From the NCBI RefSeq assembly GCF_026240635.1, contig NZ_CP110848.1, positions 3,243,741 to 3,307,740 on the forward strand: a stretch of DNA of 64,000 bases, in the 5' to 3' direction. This document shows positions 8,937-17,318 of this stretch, one piece after another (position 1 is the stretch's first letter; each line of letters starts with the position of its first letter). Origin of the DNA: Trichothermofontia sichuanensis B231. GTDB taxonomy: Bacteria; Cyanobacteriota; Cyanobacteriia; B231. The notes under the pieces are model-generated. The model searched no databases, was not told the origin of the DNA, and was given only the letters and a program-made list of their open reading frames with translations. The position numbers and the translations under genes were made by a program.

Positions 8937-9010
8937 GGGACTGTAGTTCAATTGGTTAGAGCACCGCCCTGTCACGGCGGAAGTTGCGGGTTCGAGCCCC
9001 GTCAGTCCCG
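8937..9010 (+). tRNA. tRNA-Asp (GTC)
   Basis: 74-nt cloverleaf. Acceptor GGGACTG pairs with CAGTCCC (8937-8943 / 9003-9009), discriminator G 9010. The anticodon stem CCGCC/GGCGG encloses loop CTGTCAC with anticodon GTC at 8971-8973. T-arm GCGGG-TTCGAGC-CCCGT-type pairing is intact. The 3' CCA is not encoded. Confidence 0.97.
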
Positions 9011-9080
9011 TTCTGAATAACCAAAGTCACCCCTCAAGCTTCGGGTCACTCAGTTGATAGAGGCCCACCGCGATCAGTCG

Positions 9081-9248
9081 TCAATGGACAGGCAATGCCT
9101 GGGATAATTCCGCCGCCTCACCAGCAATCCGAACGAAGCTGCCCCTCGCTACTACAAACGACCAGTGGGTACCGCGAAAGATAATACTCTTGTGCTGATA
9201 ACCAACGTAGTTGCGTTGGATGGGGCAGTTGAACTGCCCTGATCTCAA
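9081..9248 (-). CDS. Possible small protein or gene remnant (55 codons)
   Basis: Within the 684-base gap between tRNA-Asp and the PstS-like gene, the minus strand has an open frame with protein-like composition ending IFRGTHWSFVVARGSFVRIA then GEAAELSQALPVH and a TGA. The only start I see is TTG at 9248, without a convincing ribosome site. It could be a real small cyanobacterial protein or the tail of a lost gene. No family is recognised. The rest of 9011-9694 shows nothing supportable. Confidence 0.25.
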   Translation of the reverse strand: MRSGQFNCPIQRNYVGYQHKSIIFRGTHWSFVVARGSFVRIAGEAAELSQALPVH

Positions 9249-9694
9249 TTAGTCGAGGTGCCCCAACGTAACTGTTCCATTGCACCAATCATTCAGAAGC
9301 CTTTTTAAGCCCTTTATCTTGACTGTTCAAACGGGTACTTAAATAGAGTTGTTTCTGCTTACCAGAATAGTAACCTTACTGCCCTTGAACGGCTGCAAGC
9401 TGCTGCTGTCCTTGCACAGTTGTATCAACTAATAACTTTAACGCCGCTCATTCTTGCCATTCTAGGCGTGATAATTGTGCCCCATGAGTGTGCTTGCCTG
9501 TGGCAAGGCAGTTCGATATGATCGTGACGGTTTATCATGGCGGTAGATGACCCAATTTACACTTCTGGTACAATTCTAGCACTTTCCTTAATCTGATCTT
9601 AATCCTCGATTATTTCAGATGCGTCTACTCAATGTCGGTTACATTAGCCATTTAGAGCAACTCGCTTAGAGCAACTACCAAGGACAAAAAGCGC

Positions 9695-10627
9695 ATGGCA
9701 CAAAGAAGTGGTCCACCCCCGATCGTCTTTATCCTACTCTTTCTGATCCTGGCTGGTGGCGGGGGTTACTGGTTCCTATTCCGCCAAAAACCAGGAGCAA
9801 TGCCAACCACACCCAATTCGGGAAATTCGGCGACTGTGGCCCCTCCTGTCTCGCCAGTCCCCGGTAGTGGTAATGCCTCTAATATTTTCCCGCCCCCTAC
9901 TACAGTTCCTGCCGGAACCACTGTGCGGATTGATGGCTCCACCAGCATGGTGACCACTAACCAGAACCTGAAGCAGGGATTTGAGAGCCAGTTCCCAGGG
10001 ACCCGCGTCATAACTAATGCTAAGGGGACCAATAATGGCTTGCAAGCCCTTGCTGCTGGGCAAATCGATATTGCGGCAGCTTCACGTGCCCTGAATCCCC
10101 AAGAACAAACCCAGGGGCTTACCGCTGTGCCGATTACCGTGGATGCGATCGCCCTGGTCATCGGCGTGAACAATCCTTTTCAGGGCAGCCTCACCTCGGA
10201 ACAAGTCCAGGGCATTTTCACTGGCAAAATTACCAATTGGTCCCAGGTGGGGGGTCCCAATACCATGATTCGCGTGATCAACCGCCCCCCAGTTAGTGGG
10301 ACCCACCAGGCATTTAAAGAAATGGTGTTGAACGGTCAGGAATTTGGCACGACTCCCAATATCGCCACGTTGCCCCGTGATGCCACGACCCCCATGCTCC
10401 AGGCCCTCGGTGTCGATGGCATTGGTTATGCCACCTATGCCCAGATTGCCACCCAGCGCACTGTCCGCCCGGTTCCCGTCAATGGGGTCACGCCCGACTC
10501 GCCGAGTTATCCCTATCAACGCACCTTGTATTATGTGTACAAAAATCCCGCCTCACCTGCGGTGCAAGCCTTCCTGGGCTATGCCCTCTCTCCCCAAGGG
10601 CAGCAGATTATGATCATGGGGGGTTAG
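9695..10627 (+). CDS. PstS-like phosphate-type substrate-binding protein, membrane anchored
   Basis: 310 residues. An N-terminal hydrophobic anchor (residues ~9-29, IVFILLFLILAGGGGYWFLF) has no lipobox Cys, then comes a Pro/Thr-rich linker to ~70 and a periplasmic binding fold. Pst-type features are VRIDGSTSM (phosphate loop, ~76-84), AAGQIDIAAASRALNPQEQ (~118), GIFTGKITNWSQVGG (~175) and NRPPVSGTHQAFKEMV (~197). There is no PstC/A/B nearby, so it may be an orphan sensor or binder and not the working subunit of a high-affinity transporter. Its stop codon overlaps the stop of the convergent pentapeptide gene (shared bases 10624-10627). Confidence 0.85.
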   Translation: MAQRSGPPPIVFILLFLILAGGGGYWFLFRQKPGAMPTTPNSGNSATVAPPVSPVPGSGNASNIFPPPTTVPAGTTVRIDGSTSMVTTNQNLKQGFESQFPGTRVITNAKGTNNGLQALAAGQIDIAAASRALNPQEQTQGLTAVPITVDAIALVIGVNNPFQGSLTSEQVQGIFTGKITNWSQVGGPNTMIRVINRPPVSGTHQAFKEMVLNGQEFGTTPNIATLPRDATTPMLQALGVDGIGYATYAQIATQRTVRPVPVNGVTPDSPSYPYQRTLYYVYKNPASPAVQAFLGYALSPQGQQIMIMGG

Positions 10628-11343
10628 GACGAGGTTAGCTCAGCGCGATCGGGCAGAATAGCCCCCGTGAGATCAGCCCCGGTCAGATCGGTACCCGTGA
10701 GATCGGCCCCCTCTAAATTAGCCTGACGCAGCACGGCCCCCTGGAGGTTGGCATAGCTTAAATCAGCACCCTGCAGGCTGGCCGCCGTCAGATCAGTCAC
10801 TAGGGCGCCCCACGGCATCCGCTGGCGCAGATTTGCTCGACAGAGCTTGGCGCGGTCCAAATTGGCATGATGCAGGATTGCCCCACTCAAGTCGGCATAA
10901 CTGAGATCGGCCCCCTGGAGATTGGCATGGGCCAGGTTTGTGTATTGATCGGAACTGGGGCGGAGATCGGCTTCGTACAGGATTGCCTGGACCAAAATCG
11001 CTTCACTCAAGTTGGCCCCAGACAAGCTCGCCTTGATCAGGTTGGCCTGGGTTAATTGGGCCTGCCACAGGTTCGCCCCACTTAAATCAGCCTCGCGCAG
11101 AATCGCCGTGGTTAGATCAGCCTGCTGTAAATCTGTGCCCCATAGAATCGTCTCACTCAGATCGGCCCCCCGCAGACAGGCTTGGACCAACGAAGCCTTA
11201 CCCAGTCGAGCTTGCCGTAAATCAGCGCCTTGAAAATCAACGGCAGCTAACGCCATGCCCATTAAATCACTTTCTCGAAGGTTCACCCGCTGAAAGTGCC
11301 GTTCCCCGGCTGCATACCGTTGCAGCAAGGCTGCTTTATCCAT
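10624..11343 (-). CDS. Pentapeptide-repeat protein
   Basis: 239-residue protein composed mostly of A(D/N)Lxx pentapeptide repeats from about residue 25 to the end, e.g. GADLSETILWGTDLQQADLT and LEGADLTGTDLTGADLTGAI, which should form a right-handed quadrilateral beta-helix. The N-terminal ~25 residues (MDKAALLQRYAAGERHFQRV) form the cap common in cyanobacterial members. The repeat register is broken near the middle by RPSSDQYTN and RQRMPWGALVT. I chose ATG 11343; the frame extends 12 codons further upstream without a good start. The function is unknown. Confidence 0.9.
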   Translation of the reverse strand: MDKAALLQRYAAGERHFQRVNLRESDLMGMALAAVDFQGADLRQARLGKASLVQACLRGADLSETILWGTDLQQADLTTAILREADLSGANLWQAQLTQANLIKASLSGANLSEAILVQAILYEADLRPSSDQYTNLAHANLQGADLSYADLSGAILHHANLDRAKLCRANLRQRMPWGALVTDLTAASLQGADLSYANLQGAVLRQANLEGADLTGTDLTGADLTGAILPDRAELTSS

Positions 11344-11528
11344 AATGTCCTCGATTTTGGTTCTACGTCCTATCCACACTTGATACCGGGCCTCAGATGC
11401 TGGGTATCTATTGAGTTCTGCTGAAGGCTAACTGCTCAATGCTAACGGCTGAGTTCTGAGTGCGCCGGCGCCAAACGCCCATCTCAGATTGCCTGTCTCG
11501 TTTTCCCAAGGTCCCCCATTGCCCCTGA

Positions 11529-11876
11529 CTATGCCTGAAGCTTGGAGAAGCTCTCAGCCTGTTGCAACACTCGCTCGCTAATGCGATCGCAGGCCAATTC
11601 GCAAAACTTGAAGATGACGGGATCAATAATCTCATAGTAGGCACTAGTTCCCTTCGGGCTACGGGATAAAATCCCCGCCTGGGTCAACACCTTGAGATGC
11701 TTGGAGAGATTTGCCTGCCCCAATCCTGTCGCATCAGACAGTTCCATGACATTCATCGGACCCGATCGCAGGTGGTTTAAAATTTGCAGGCGGCTCACCT
11801 CAGATAGCACCTTAAAATAGTCAGCAACTGCCGCCAAAATTGCCGGATCAGCATTAGAAAGCTTGGGGGTGGGCAT
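11529..11876 (-). CDS. ArsR/SmtB-family transcriptional regulator
   Basis: 115-residue winged-helix repressor: YFKVLSEVSRLQILNHLRSG (helices 1-2), NVMELSDATGLGQANLSKHL (recognition helix around residue 60) and the wing GILSRSPKGTSAYYEI. There is no CxC metal site (ELCVC-type) in the recognition helix, and the only Cys lies near the C-terminus (KFCELACDRI), so it may sense something other than As/Cd or use C-terminal cysteines. The start is ATG 11876; an in-frame TTG lies two codons upstream. No resistance gene is adjacent. A perfect 14-bp palindrome at 12160-12173 upstream is a possible operator. Confidence 0.9.
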   Translation of the reverse strand: MPTPKLSNADPAILAAVADYFKVLSEVSRLQILNHLRSGPMNVMELSDATGLGQANLSKHLKVLTQAGILSRSPKGTSAYYEIIDPVIFKFCELACDRISERVLQQAESFSKLQA

Positions 11877-12035
11877 GGCCAATATCTATACTGAGAGGGG
11901 TAACAAGGTAGGCTGAGCCGATCAAGGGTTGGATGGCACCTTTTAAGTAGGCTGCGTTAAGTAGGCTGCGCTCATTAAGCTCATTAAGCTCATTTAACTG
12001 AACGGTTATCGTTTGTACCGCATTTACCCATGAGT

Positions 12036-12108
12036 CCCCCCCTTCTCCCAAGCCAGGAGAAGGGGATAGGGGATGAGGGCCTCCTCTCCCCGCTTGGGAC
12101 AAAGGATG
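12036..12108. repeat. GC-rich family C-type repeats in a 473-base gap
   Basis: Two successive CTTCTCCC...GGAGAAGGGG...GATGAGGGCC units. The remainder of 11877-12349 contains a doubled GTAGGCTGCG/CTCATTAAG motif (11940-11995) and the palindrome at 12160, but no gene. Confidence 0.55.
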
Positions 12109-12349
12109 AGGGCCTTCCGTTTAATGACGCCCACCTACTTATATACACTTTAATAACTAGATAGTTAACTATCCTACCAACCAGTCGCATGATTGCGATC
12201 GCAGACGGCCTAGTTTGGCAAGTTTGCCCTCATCGGCGTTGGGGAATGAAGGCAAATCGCCTAGAGAGACACAGCGCAGGGAGAGACTGCCGTTTAATTA
12301 GCCCAGGCTACTGACTAGCAGGACAGTACTCGTGTTAGGGGTCCAGATT

Positions 12350-13801
12350 TTACTCAAGCAGTTCTCGCAGTTTAGCAGCTAATGCCTTGGCCGAAGGGAA
12401 GCGTTTGTCAGGCTGGGGATGGGTGACCTGCTGGATAACCTGAGCGATCGCGGGCGATACCCCCGCCACCGCGCCTGTGGTAAACTGCCAACCCGTTTCT
12501 TCATATTCATAAAGGGGTAGGGGCTTACTCCCCGTGAGGAGGTAGGTCAGGGTGTATCCTAGCGAATAGAGATCGGATTGGATGACGGCCTTCCCTGCCC
12601 GCTGCTCCGGCGCCATGAAGCCCTTCGGGGTGAACCAAGTATCACGGGCGGGCACCAGATTCTGAATAATACCAAAGTCGACGAGGGCAATCTCATAACC
12701 CTGTTTGGGGACCGCCCGTCGAATCAAGTTTTTGGGTTTCACATCGCCATGTAAAATCGGGGGCGAATGGCTATGCATATAGTCCAAAATATCGCACACT
12801 TGAATCATCCAAGCAATCGCCTGCGATGGAGGCACCGAACCATACTGTTGGATCCACTCTGCCAAGTTGAGACCATAGATCATCTCATTCACCAGGTAGG
12901 GCTGGCCAGCCACCGGAAATAGATCCACAAAGCGCGGTAAACCGGGATGGCGCAATTGGCGTCGTCGCTTGGCCTCCTTCTCAAACCCTGCCATCACTTC
13001 CGGATGCCGTAGCCAGTAGTTAGAATTCAGGGTCTTAATCACATAACTTTGACCATTGCGCCACCCTTGATAGGTAATCCCCACATTATCCTGGCTGATG
13101 ATTCGGATGATCTGATAATTACCCACGGTTTGCAGCACCCGGAGCGGTTGACCACAGTCTAAACAAAACAACCGATCAGGAGTAGCTCGCTCGTGGGTAC
13201 ACAGGGGTGGGCTAGTGATCCGACTGCTTGCCCCCCTCCGCTGTGCCACTACTGGCGGGGGCCTGAGCGTTTGGGTGAAACCGCCTTCTGCCCCCTCAGC
13301 CAGATTGAGTTGCAATGGGGTGGGTGGTGCGTGGGCCAAGGGATCGGGCGGCATCTCGGTCGGAGGCAGACGGGTAGGACCAGGCCGGGTTTGATCGACC
13401 TCGTCATCACTACTTCCAACGCCGATCACAGGCGTTGTCTCCCGCAGGCTAGCAGGCATAGCGGCGGTACTGGCCTTCGTTAAACGTTCCCCTGGTGGGG
13501 GCGTATCGAGGTGGATTTGGATGTGGGGACCTGAACGGGCCAGACGAATCACCATGCCATCCGTGACCGGCACTTGAGAAACCCGTTGACCATCAATATA
13601 GGTCCCATTACTGCCCAGGTTTATCAGTTCCCACTGTCGGTTCGTGTAGCGTAGCTCGACATGGTTACGCGAAACAACGGCACTGTACAGGACCACCTGA
13701 TTCTCGGTCGATCGCCCAATCCGAATGACCGACTCCTGATCAAACGACCAGACCTGAATCGGGGTTGACTGGAGCGGATGTAGCAGTTTCAGGGTAATCA
13801 C
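12350..13801 (-). CDS. FHA domain–Ser/Thr kinase fusion with an altered catalytic loop
   Basis: 483 residues. The N-terminal FHA domain (~1-100; RIGRSTENQVVLYSAVVSRNHVE and NLGSNGTYIDGQRV) binds phosphothreonine. A Pro-rich linker with a small Cys pair (CTHERAT...CLDCGQ, around 200-215) leads to a Ser/Thr kinase-like domain (~230-480). The ATP Lys (VIKTL), helix-C Glu (FEKEAKRR), DFG (VDFGIIQN) and APE (MAPEQ) are present. The HRD motif, however, reads HGD (His351-Gly352-Asp353, HGDVKPKN), and the Gly-rich loop is degenerate (ISQDNVGITYQG). It is therefore a non-RD kinase or a weak or pseudo kinase. It starts with GTG at 13801. Confidence 0.92.
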   Translation of the reverse strand: MITLKLLHPLQSTPIQVWSFDQESVIRIGRSTENQVVLYSAVVSRNHVELRYTNRQWELINLGSNGTYIDGQRVSQVPVTDGMVIRLARSGPHIQIHLDTPPPGERLTKASTAAMPASLRETTPVIGVGSSDDEVDQTRPGPTRLPPTEMPPDPLAHAPPTPLQLNLAEGAEGGFTQTLRPPPVVAQRRGASSRITSPPLCTHERATPDRLFCLDCGQPLRVLQTVGNYQIIRIISQDNVGITYQGWRNGQSYVIKTLNSNYWLRHPEVMAGFEKEAKRRRQLRHPGLPRFVDLFPVAGQPYLVNEMIYGLNLAEWIQQYGSVPPSQAIAWMIQVCDILDYMHSHSPPILHGDVKPKNLIRRAVPKQGYEIALVDFGIIQNLVPARDTWFTPKGFMAPEQRAGKAVIQSDLYSLGYTLTYLLTGSKPLPLYEYEETGWQFTTGAVAGVSPAIAQVIQQVTHPQPDKRFPSAKALAAKLRELLE

Positions 13802-14049
13802 GCTACGAGATGCATACTTAAGGGACGCATAGTAATGATCAGAACCTGAAGAAGGGTAGCATCCTGCCCACCATTTGCGCTGGCAGGCGATCGCCCAACT
13901 TAGGAGCTAAGCCGTTGGTCCTTCGTTCCACCCACCGACCTTGTCCTTGGGTAAAAGGATAAAGACCAGCCTAGCCACTAGTGTATCAATTTCTTTGAGA
14001 CCCTACCCGTTTCAGACCGATCGCCCAGCCGTAAAAGTCACGAGAGAAG

Positions 14050-14829
14050 TTACGAGAGTTGGAACAGGAAGGTGACCAAATCACCTTTGCCGAGTGCAAT
14101 CCGATCACCCGGACGCAGCCGATGCCGATTCCCAGGGGCAAGCGGCAGATTATTGACATAGGTGCCATTGGCACTGCCCACATCTTCCAGGTAATAGTCA
14201 TCCCCTTCTACGCGAATATCTGCGTGGACTCGCGACACAATATCGGAATTTGGGAATCCAGACACATCCACATCCGGCGGAACCCGATCGTTGGGCTTAC
14301 CTAGATGGATCACCGTTAATCCTTGCGGTAATTCCAGGGTAGTGTTGGTTTGGAGGTGGAGCAACCGAGCAGTTTGCTGTTGCAGTTGGGTGCGTTGTCC
14401 TGCGATCGGCGGTGCGGGGATGGCTGGGATCGGTGTTGAGGAAGCCGACGTCTCGGGTAACGTTGCGAAGGAGGCCCCCTGCTCGCCCGGTGCAGCCATC
14501 CCAGCGGCAGTAGCAACAGGCTCGGATAATTCTGCCAAGTCGGGCAGGGGTGGAATGGCAAGGGGATCGGGGGGAACCAATGGGTCTAGGCTACCCCAAT
14601 TGTCAGCCTCTGGTTCTGCGGTTGTGGAGCCTTCCAGCATTACTTCCGTTTCAGGCAAAGAAGCTGCACTTTTGAGATTAAAGCCACACTGGCCACAGAA
14701 GTGGGCATCTGCCTGGACCGTTGCCCCACAACTGGGGCATGTCAACATGGTCGGCAGGGGAGTATAACAGGACTCACACTGAACCGCCCCATCGGGATTT
14801 TGATGACTACAGTTCGAGCAAATAATCAT
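14050..14829 (-). CDS. Zinc-ribbon / FHA domain protein
   Basis: 259 residues. Two N-terminal zinc ribbons (CSNCSHQNPDGAVQCESC, residues 4-21; CPSCGATVQADAHFCGQC, 31-48) lead into a long Pro/Ala/Glu-rich linker and a C-terminal FHA domain (~160-259; IHLGKPNDRVPPDVDVSGFP, SDIVSRVHADIRV, VGSANGTYVNNLPL) with the phosphothreonine-binding Arg-Ser-His-Asn pattern in slightly changed form. It is probably an adaptor for phosphorylated partners. GGAGTT lies just before the ATG. It sits 248 bases from the FHA-kinase on the same strand, so the two are plausible partners. Confidence 0.9.
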   Translation of the reverse strand: MIICSNCSHQNPDGAVQCESCYTPLPTMLTCPSCGATVQADAHFCGQCGFNLKSAASLPETEVMLEGSTTAEPEADNWGSLDPLVPPDPLAIPPLPDLAELSEPVATAAGMAAPGEQGASFATLPETSASSTPIPAIPAPPIAGQRTQLQQQTARLLHLQTNTTLELPQGLTVIHLGKPNDRVPPDVDVSGFPNSDIVSRVHADIRVEGDDYYLEDVGSANGTYVNNLPLAPGNRHRLRPGDRIALGKGDLVTFLFQLS

Positions 14830-15133
14830 AAGAACTCCCCGTTTTCACACTCCACCGTTTAGGTTAACTTCAGTTAACTTAGGTCAACTTCGGCCACGGC
14901 CTGCGGGCAACTTCCAGTACCCTTAAGGTGATCAGCCAGCACCCTCTCCAATGTAACGTGTGGCTGCCACTGTGTACCCTCCCTATCTTGCCGTTAGCCA
15001 AGGGTTCACCCAGGTTACCCGATCCTTGCAGCAACTTCATCGAGACTCCCTCTTTTAGTCTAGCCAAGGACCCAGCTTCCTTCTACGCTAGAGAATAAGG
15101 TTAGAGGTTCCCATTTACCGGTTTTTATCAATC

Positions 15134-15433
15134 ATGTCATTTGTATCATCCAATCCCATGGCTGCGGCTGTTCCCCCTGCTGTTCACGATTGCCTACCCC
15201 GGATGGATAGTCCCCGTGTCGAAAGTGCCTCCGTGGATGGGTCTCATCCTTGGGATCTGGATTTGGACCAAGTACTGGGAAACCTCTACCCCGACAGCCG
15301 TCAGCGGGGGGCCGTTGTGGCGGAACTGGAAACCTTAACTTATCTCCACCAGTCGCTTGTCCAGCAGACCGCTACCACCGAGTACCTGACTCATTTGGAG
15401 CAGCGAATTTTTCAACTGTTAGGCATGGCCTGA
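15134..15433 (+). CDS. Conserved-looking hypothetical protein, 99 residues
   Basis: Small soluble acidic protein whose second half is a predicted helix pair (RGAVVAELETLTYLHQSLVQ, TEYLTHLEQRIFQLLGM). No known domain is recognised. Codon composition matches the neighbours. The ATG at 15134 has no strong ribosome site. It faces the histidine-kinase-like gene at 15487-16956, ending 53 bases from its end. Confidence 0.55.
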   Translation: MSFVSSNPMAAAVPPAVHDCLPRMDSPRVESASVDGSHPWDLDLDQVLGNLYPDSRQRGAVVAELETLTYLHQSLVQQTATTEYLTHLEQRIFQLLGMA

Positions 15434-15486
15434 TCCAGAAGCGGGGGATGTCTCACTCTGAACTGCAAACGAGCTAAACGATCAAA

Positions 15487-16956
15487 CTAGGGGTGCCCAA
15501 TCGGCAACTGGACACGAAAGGTGGTGCCTTCTCCTGGCTGACTTTTGACAGTGATCACCCCATGAGAGCGTTGAACCAAGTGTTGCACGATCGTTAACCC
15601 TAAGCCGGCCCCTTCGACTTCAGGTTGAGGCTGTGTTTGGCGTAGGCGATAAAACGGCTCAAAGATATGGCGGTGCTCATCGGGGGGAATGCCAATACCC
15701 GTATCGCGCACTTCCAGCACGACGCTATCTCCTTGTTGGCTGGCCTGTACCCAGACTTGGCCACCCGGCGGCGTATATTTAAGGCTATTGTGCAGGAGGT
15801 GGATCACAATTTGCCGGATCCAACTGGGCAGTCCGGTAATCGCAGGCAGGGTATCGGGTACCGTATAAAATAGGCCAATCCCTCGTTCTTGGGCGAGGGG
15901 CTGGTAGGTACTGACGACACCGGGCACCAGATCACTCAGGTGCAGGGATTGGGGTTCCTGGTTGGCTTCCTGATCCAGTCGCAGCAGATCTAGCACACTG
16001 TTGATGAGAGCGGTCTGATGATCGCAGGCGGTCCGGAGCAGGTCCATGTAGCGTTGCCGCTGGGCTACCTTCAAATTGGGAGCATCTAAGAGGGTCAGGG
16101 CGGTTTTCATATTGGTCAGGGGGGTGCGCAGTTCCTGACCCACCATGTATAGCAGTTCATCCTTGAGTCGGATTTCTGTTTGTGCACTCTCATGCTGGCG
16201 TTGGAGTAATTCAACCGTTTCGGCCTGTTTGCGGTTACTGACCAATTGTCGCCAGATATCTTCCTGACGTTGCACTTGGCGTGTTAGCAGCAGGCTGATT
16301 AGGTTCGGTGGGGTGACACTGGGTTGGTGTTGGGCGAAAAAAGCTTCCCAGGTGCGATGGGGCGGGGGCGGCGGCGTTTGTATGGGGCTACAGGCGATCG
16401 CCTGTTGAATACCCACAAGTACCTCCTGAATGACGATCGGATCGCAGGTGATAAACCCCAGCAGGGGATGACGCCGCTGACTGGCCAAGGTGGCCTCTGG
16501 CGGGAGGGTGGCTAACAGGTGCGTTTCGGTTAAATCTTCTCCAGGTAAACGGACTGATCGGGGTTGGTGAGCAAGGGCAAGGACCGAGATCTTGGCCCCG
16601 ATCGCCAATAGAAAATATTCCCGCTTCAGGTGGCTTTCGGGGGCGAGGATCAGCTTGACCAACGTTGGATCTGGCTCCATCAGGATTGGGGTAGCAGGGA
16701 CCTCAGTTGTAAAGGAACACAGGGTAGGTGATCCGCCCAGACAGGTCCGATAGCGATCGAGATCCTCTTGCCACAGCGGGGTGGCGGGAAGCTTCACCCA
16801 CAGGGTAGTGACGAGTTCCTGGTCTATCAACACGTCAATCAGGGAAGCCATGACCGACTTCAAGGTCGCTGGGCTAAGTTGCAGCGGGGCTGGAGGCGAT
16901 GGGCAATGGCAGGCCAGTTCATACAGGGAAATATCCTGGCAGGGGAAGACGGTCAT
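15487..16956 (-). CDS. Histidine-kinase-like protein lacking the phospho-acceptor His
   Basis: 489 residues. The N-terminal ~190 residues resemble a divergent DICT sensory domain (REYFLLAIGAKISVLALAHQ around 110-130). A coiled helix (QVQRQEDIWRQLVSNRKQAE) leads to a HisKA-like dimer helix and an intact HATPase_c domain (N-box HLLHNSLKYTP, G1 DTGIGIPPDE, G2 GAGLGLTIVQHL). The H-box reads MVGQELRTPLTNM: the phospho-accepting His is Gln274 (codon CAG at 16137-16135). It therefore cannot autophosphorylate at the usual site and may be an allosteric partner. No response regulator is adjacent. The kinase fold is certain; the DICT assignment is tentative. Confidence 0.88.
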   Translation of the reverse strand: MTVFPCQDISLYELACHCPSPPAPLQLSPATLKSVMASLIDVLIDQELVTTLWVKLPATPLWQEDLDRYRTCLGGSPTLCSFTTEVPATPILMEPDPTLVKLILAPESHLKREYFLLAIGAKISVLALAHQPRSVRLPGEDLTETHLLATLPPEATLASQRRHPLLGFITCDPIVIQEVLVGIQQAIACSPIQTPPPPPHRTWEAFFAQHQPSVTPPNLISLLLTRQVQRQEDIWRQLVSNRKQAETVELLQRQHESAQTEIRLKDELLYMVGQELRTPLTNMKTALTLLDAPNLKVAQRQRYMDLLRTACDHQTALINSVLDLLRLDQEANQEPQSLHLSDLVPGVVSTYQPLAQERGIGLFYTVPDTLPAITGLPSWIRQIVIHLLHNSLKYTPPGGQVWVQASQQGDSVVLEVRDTGIGIPPDEHRHIFEPFYRLRQTQPQPEVEGAGLGLTIVQHLVQRSHGVITVKSQPGEGTTFRVQLPIGHP

Positions 16957-17318
16957 AAATTTTTTATTCGGAATTTAGGTGGAGAATCAGTCAAGCCAAT
17001 CCCCCATAGACGATATATGCAAAGATACGCGCGCTAGCAGGTGAAGGAGGGGCACGCTAGATTGAGCGGATGTCCCTGATGCGAGACGCTATCTAGCCTT
17101 AACCCCTAGTCTGACACTCACGATGAGTATTTGTCGATTCTATGCCAGCCATCCTAATTCAGGCTCCTAATTGGGTGACTGCTATGGAATCGTACCGGCC
17201 CTCCTAGGATAGGACAGAAATAATAGTAGAGGGACTAGGTTGAATAAGCCGACCTGCAAAGGGGTATCGAGTATGATTTTTCTTGTAGTTTGTGTCGGGA
17301 TCTGGACGGTTCTCCCCT
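16957..17318. promoter_or_regulatory. Divergent intergenic region between two signalling genes
   Basis: This 362-base gap separates the minus-strand kinase-like gene from the plus-strand Ser/Thr kinase and must hold both promoters. I see no clear operator or terminator. Confidence 0.35.
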
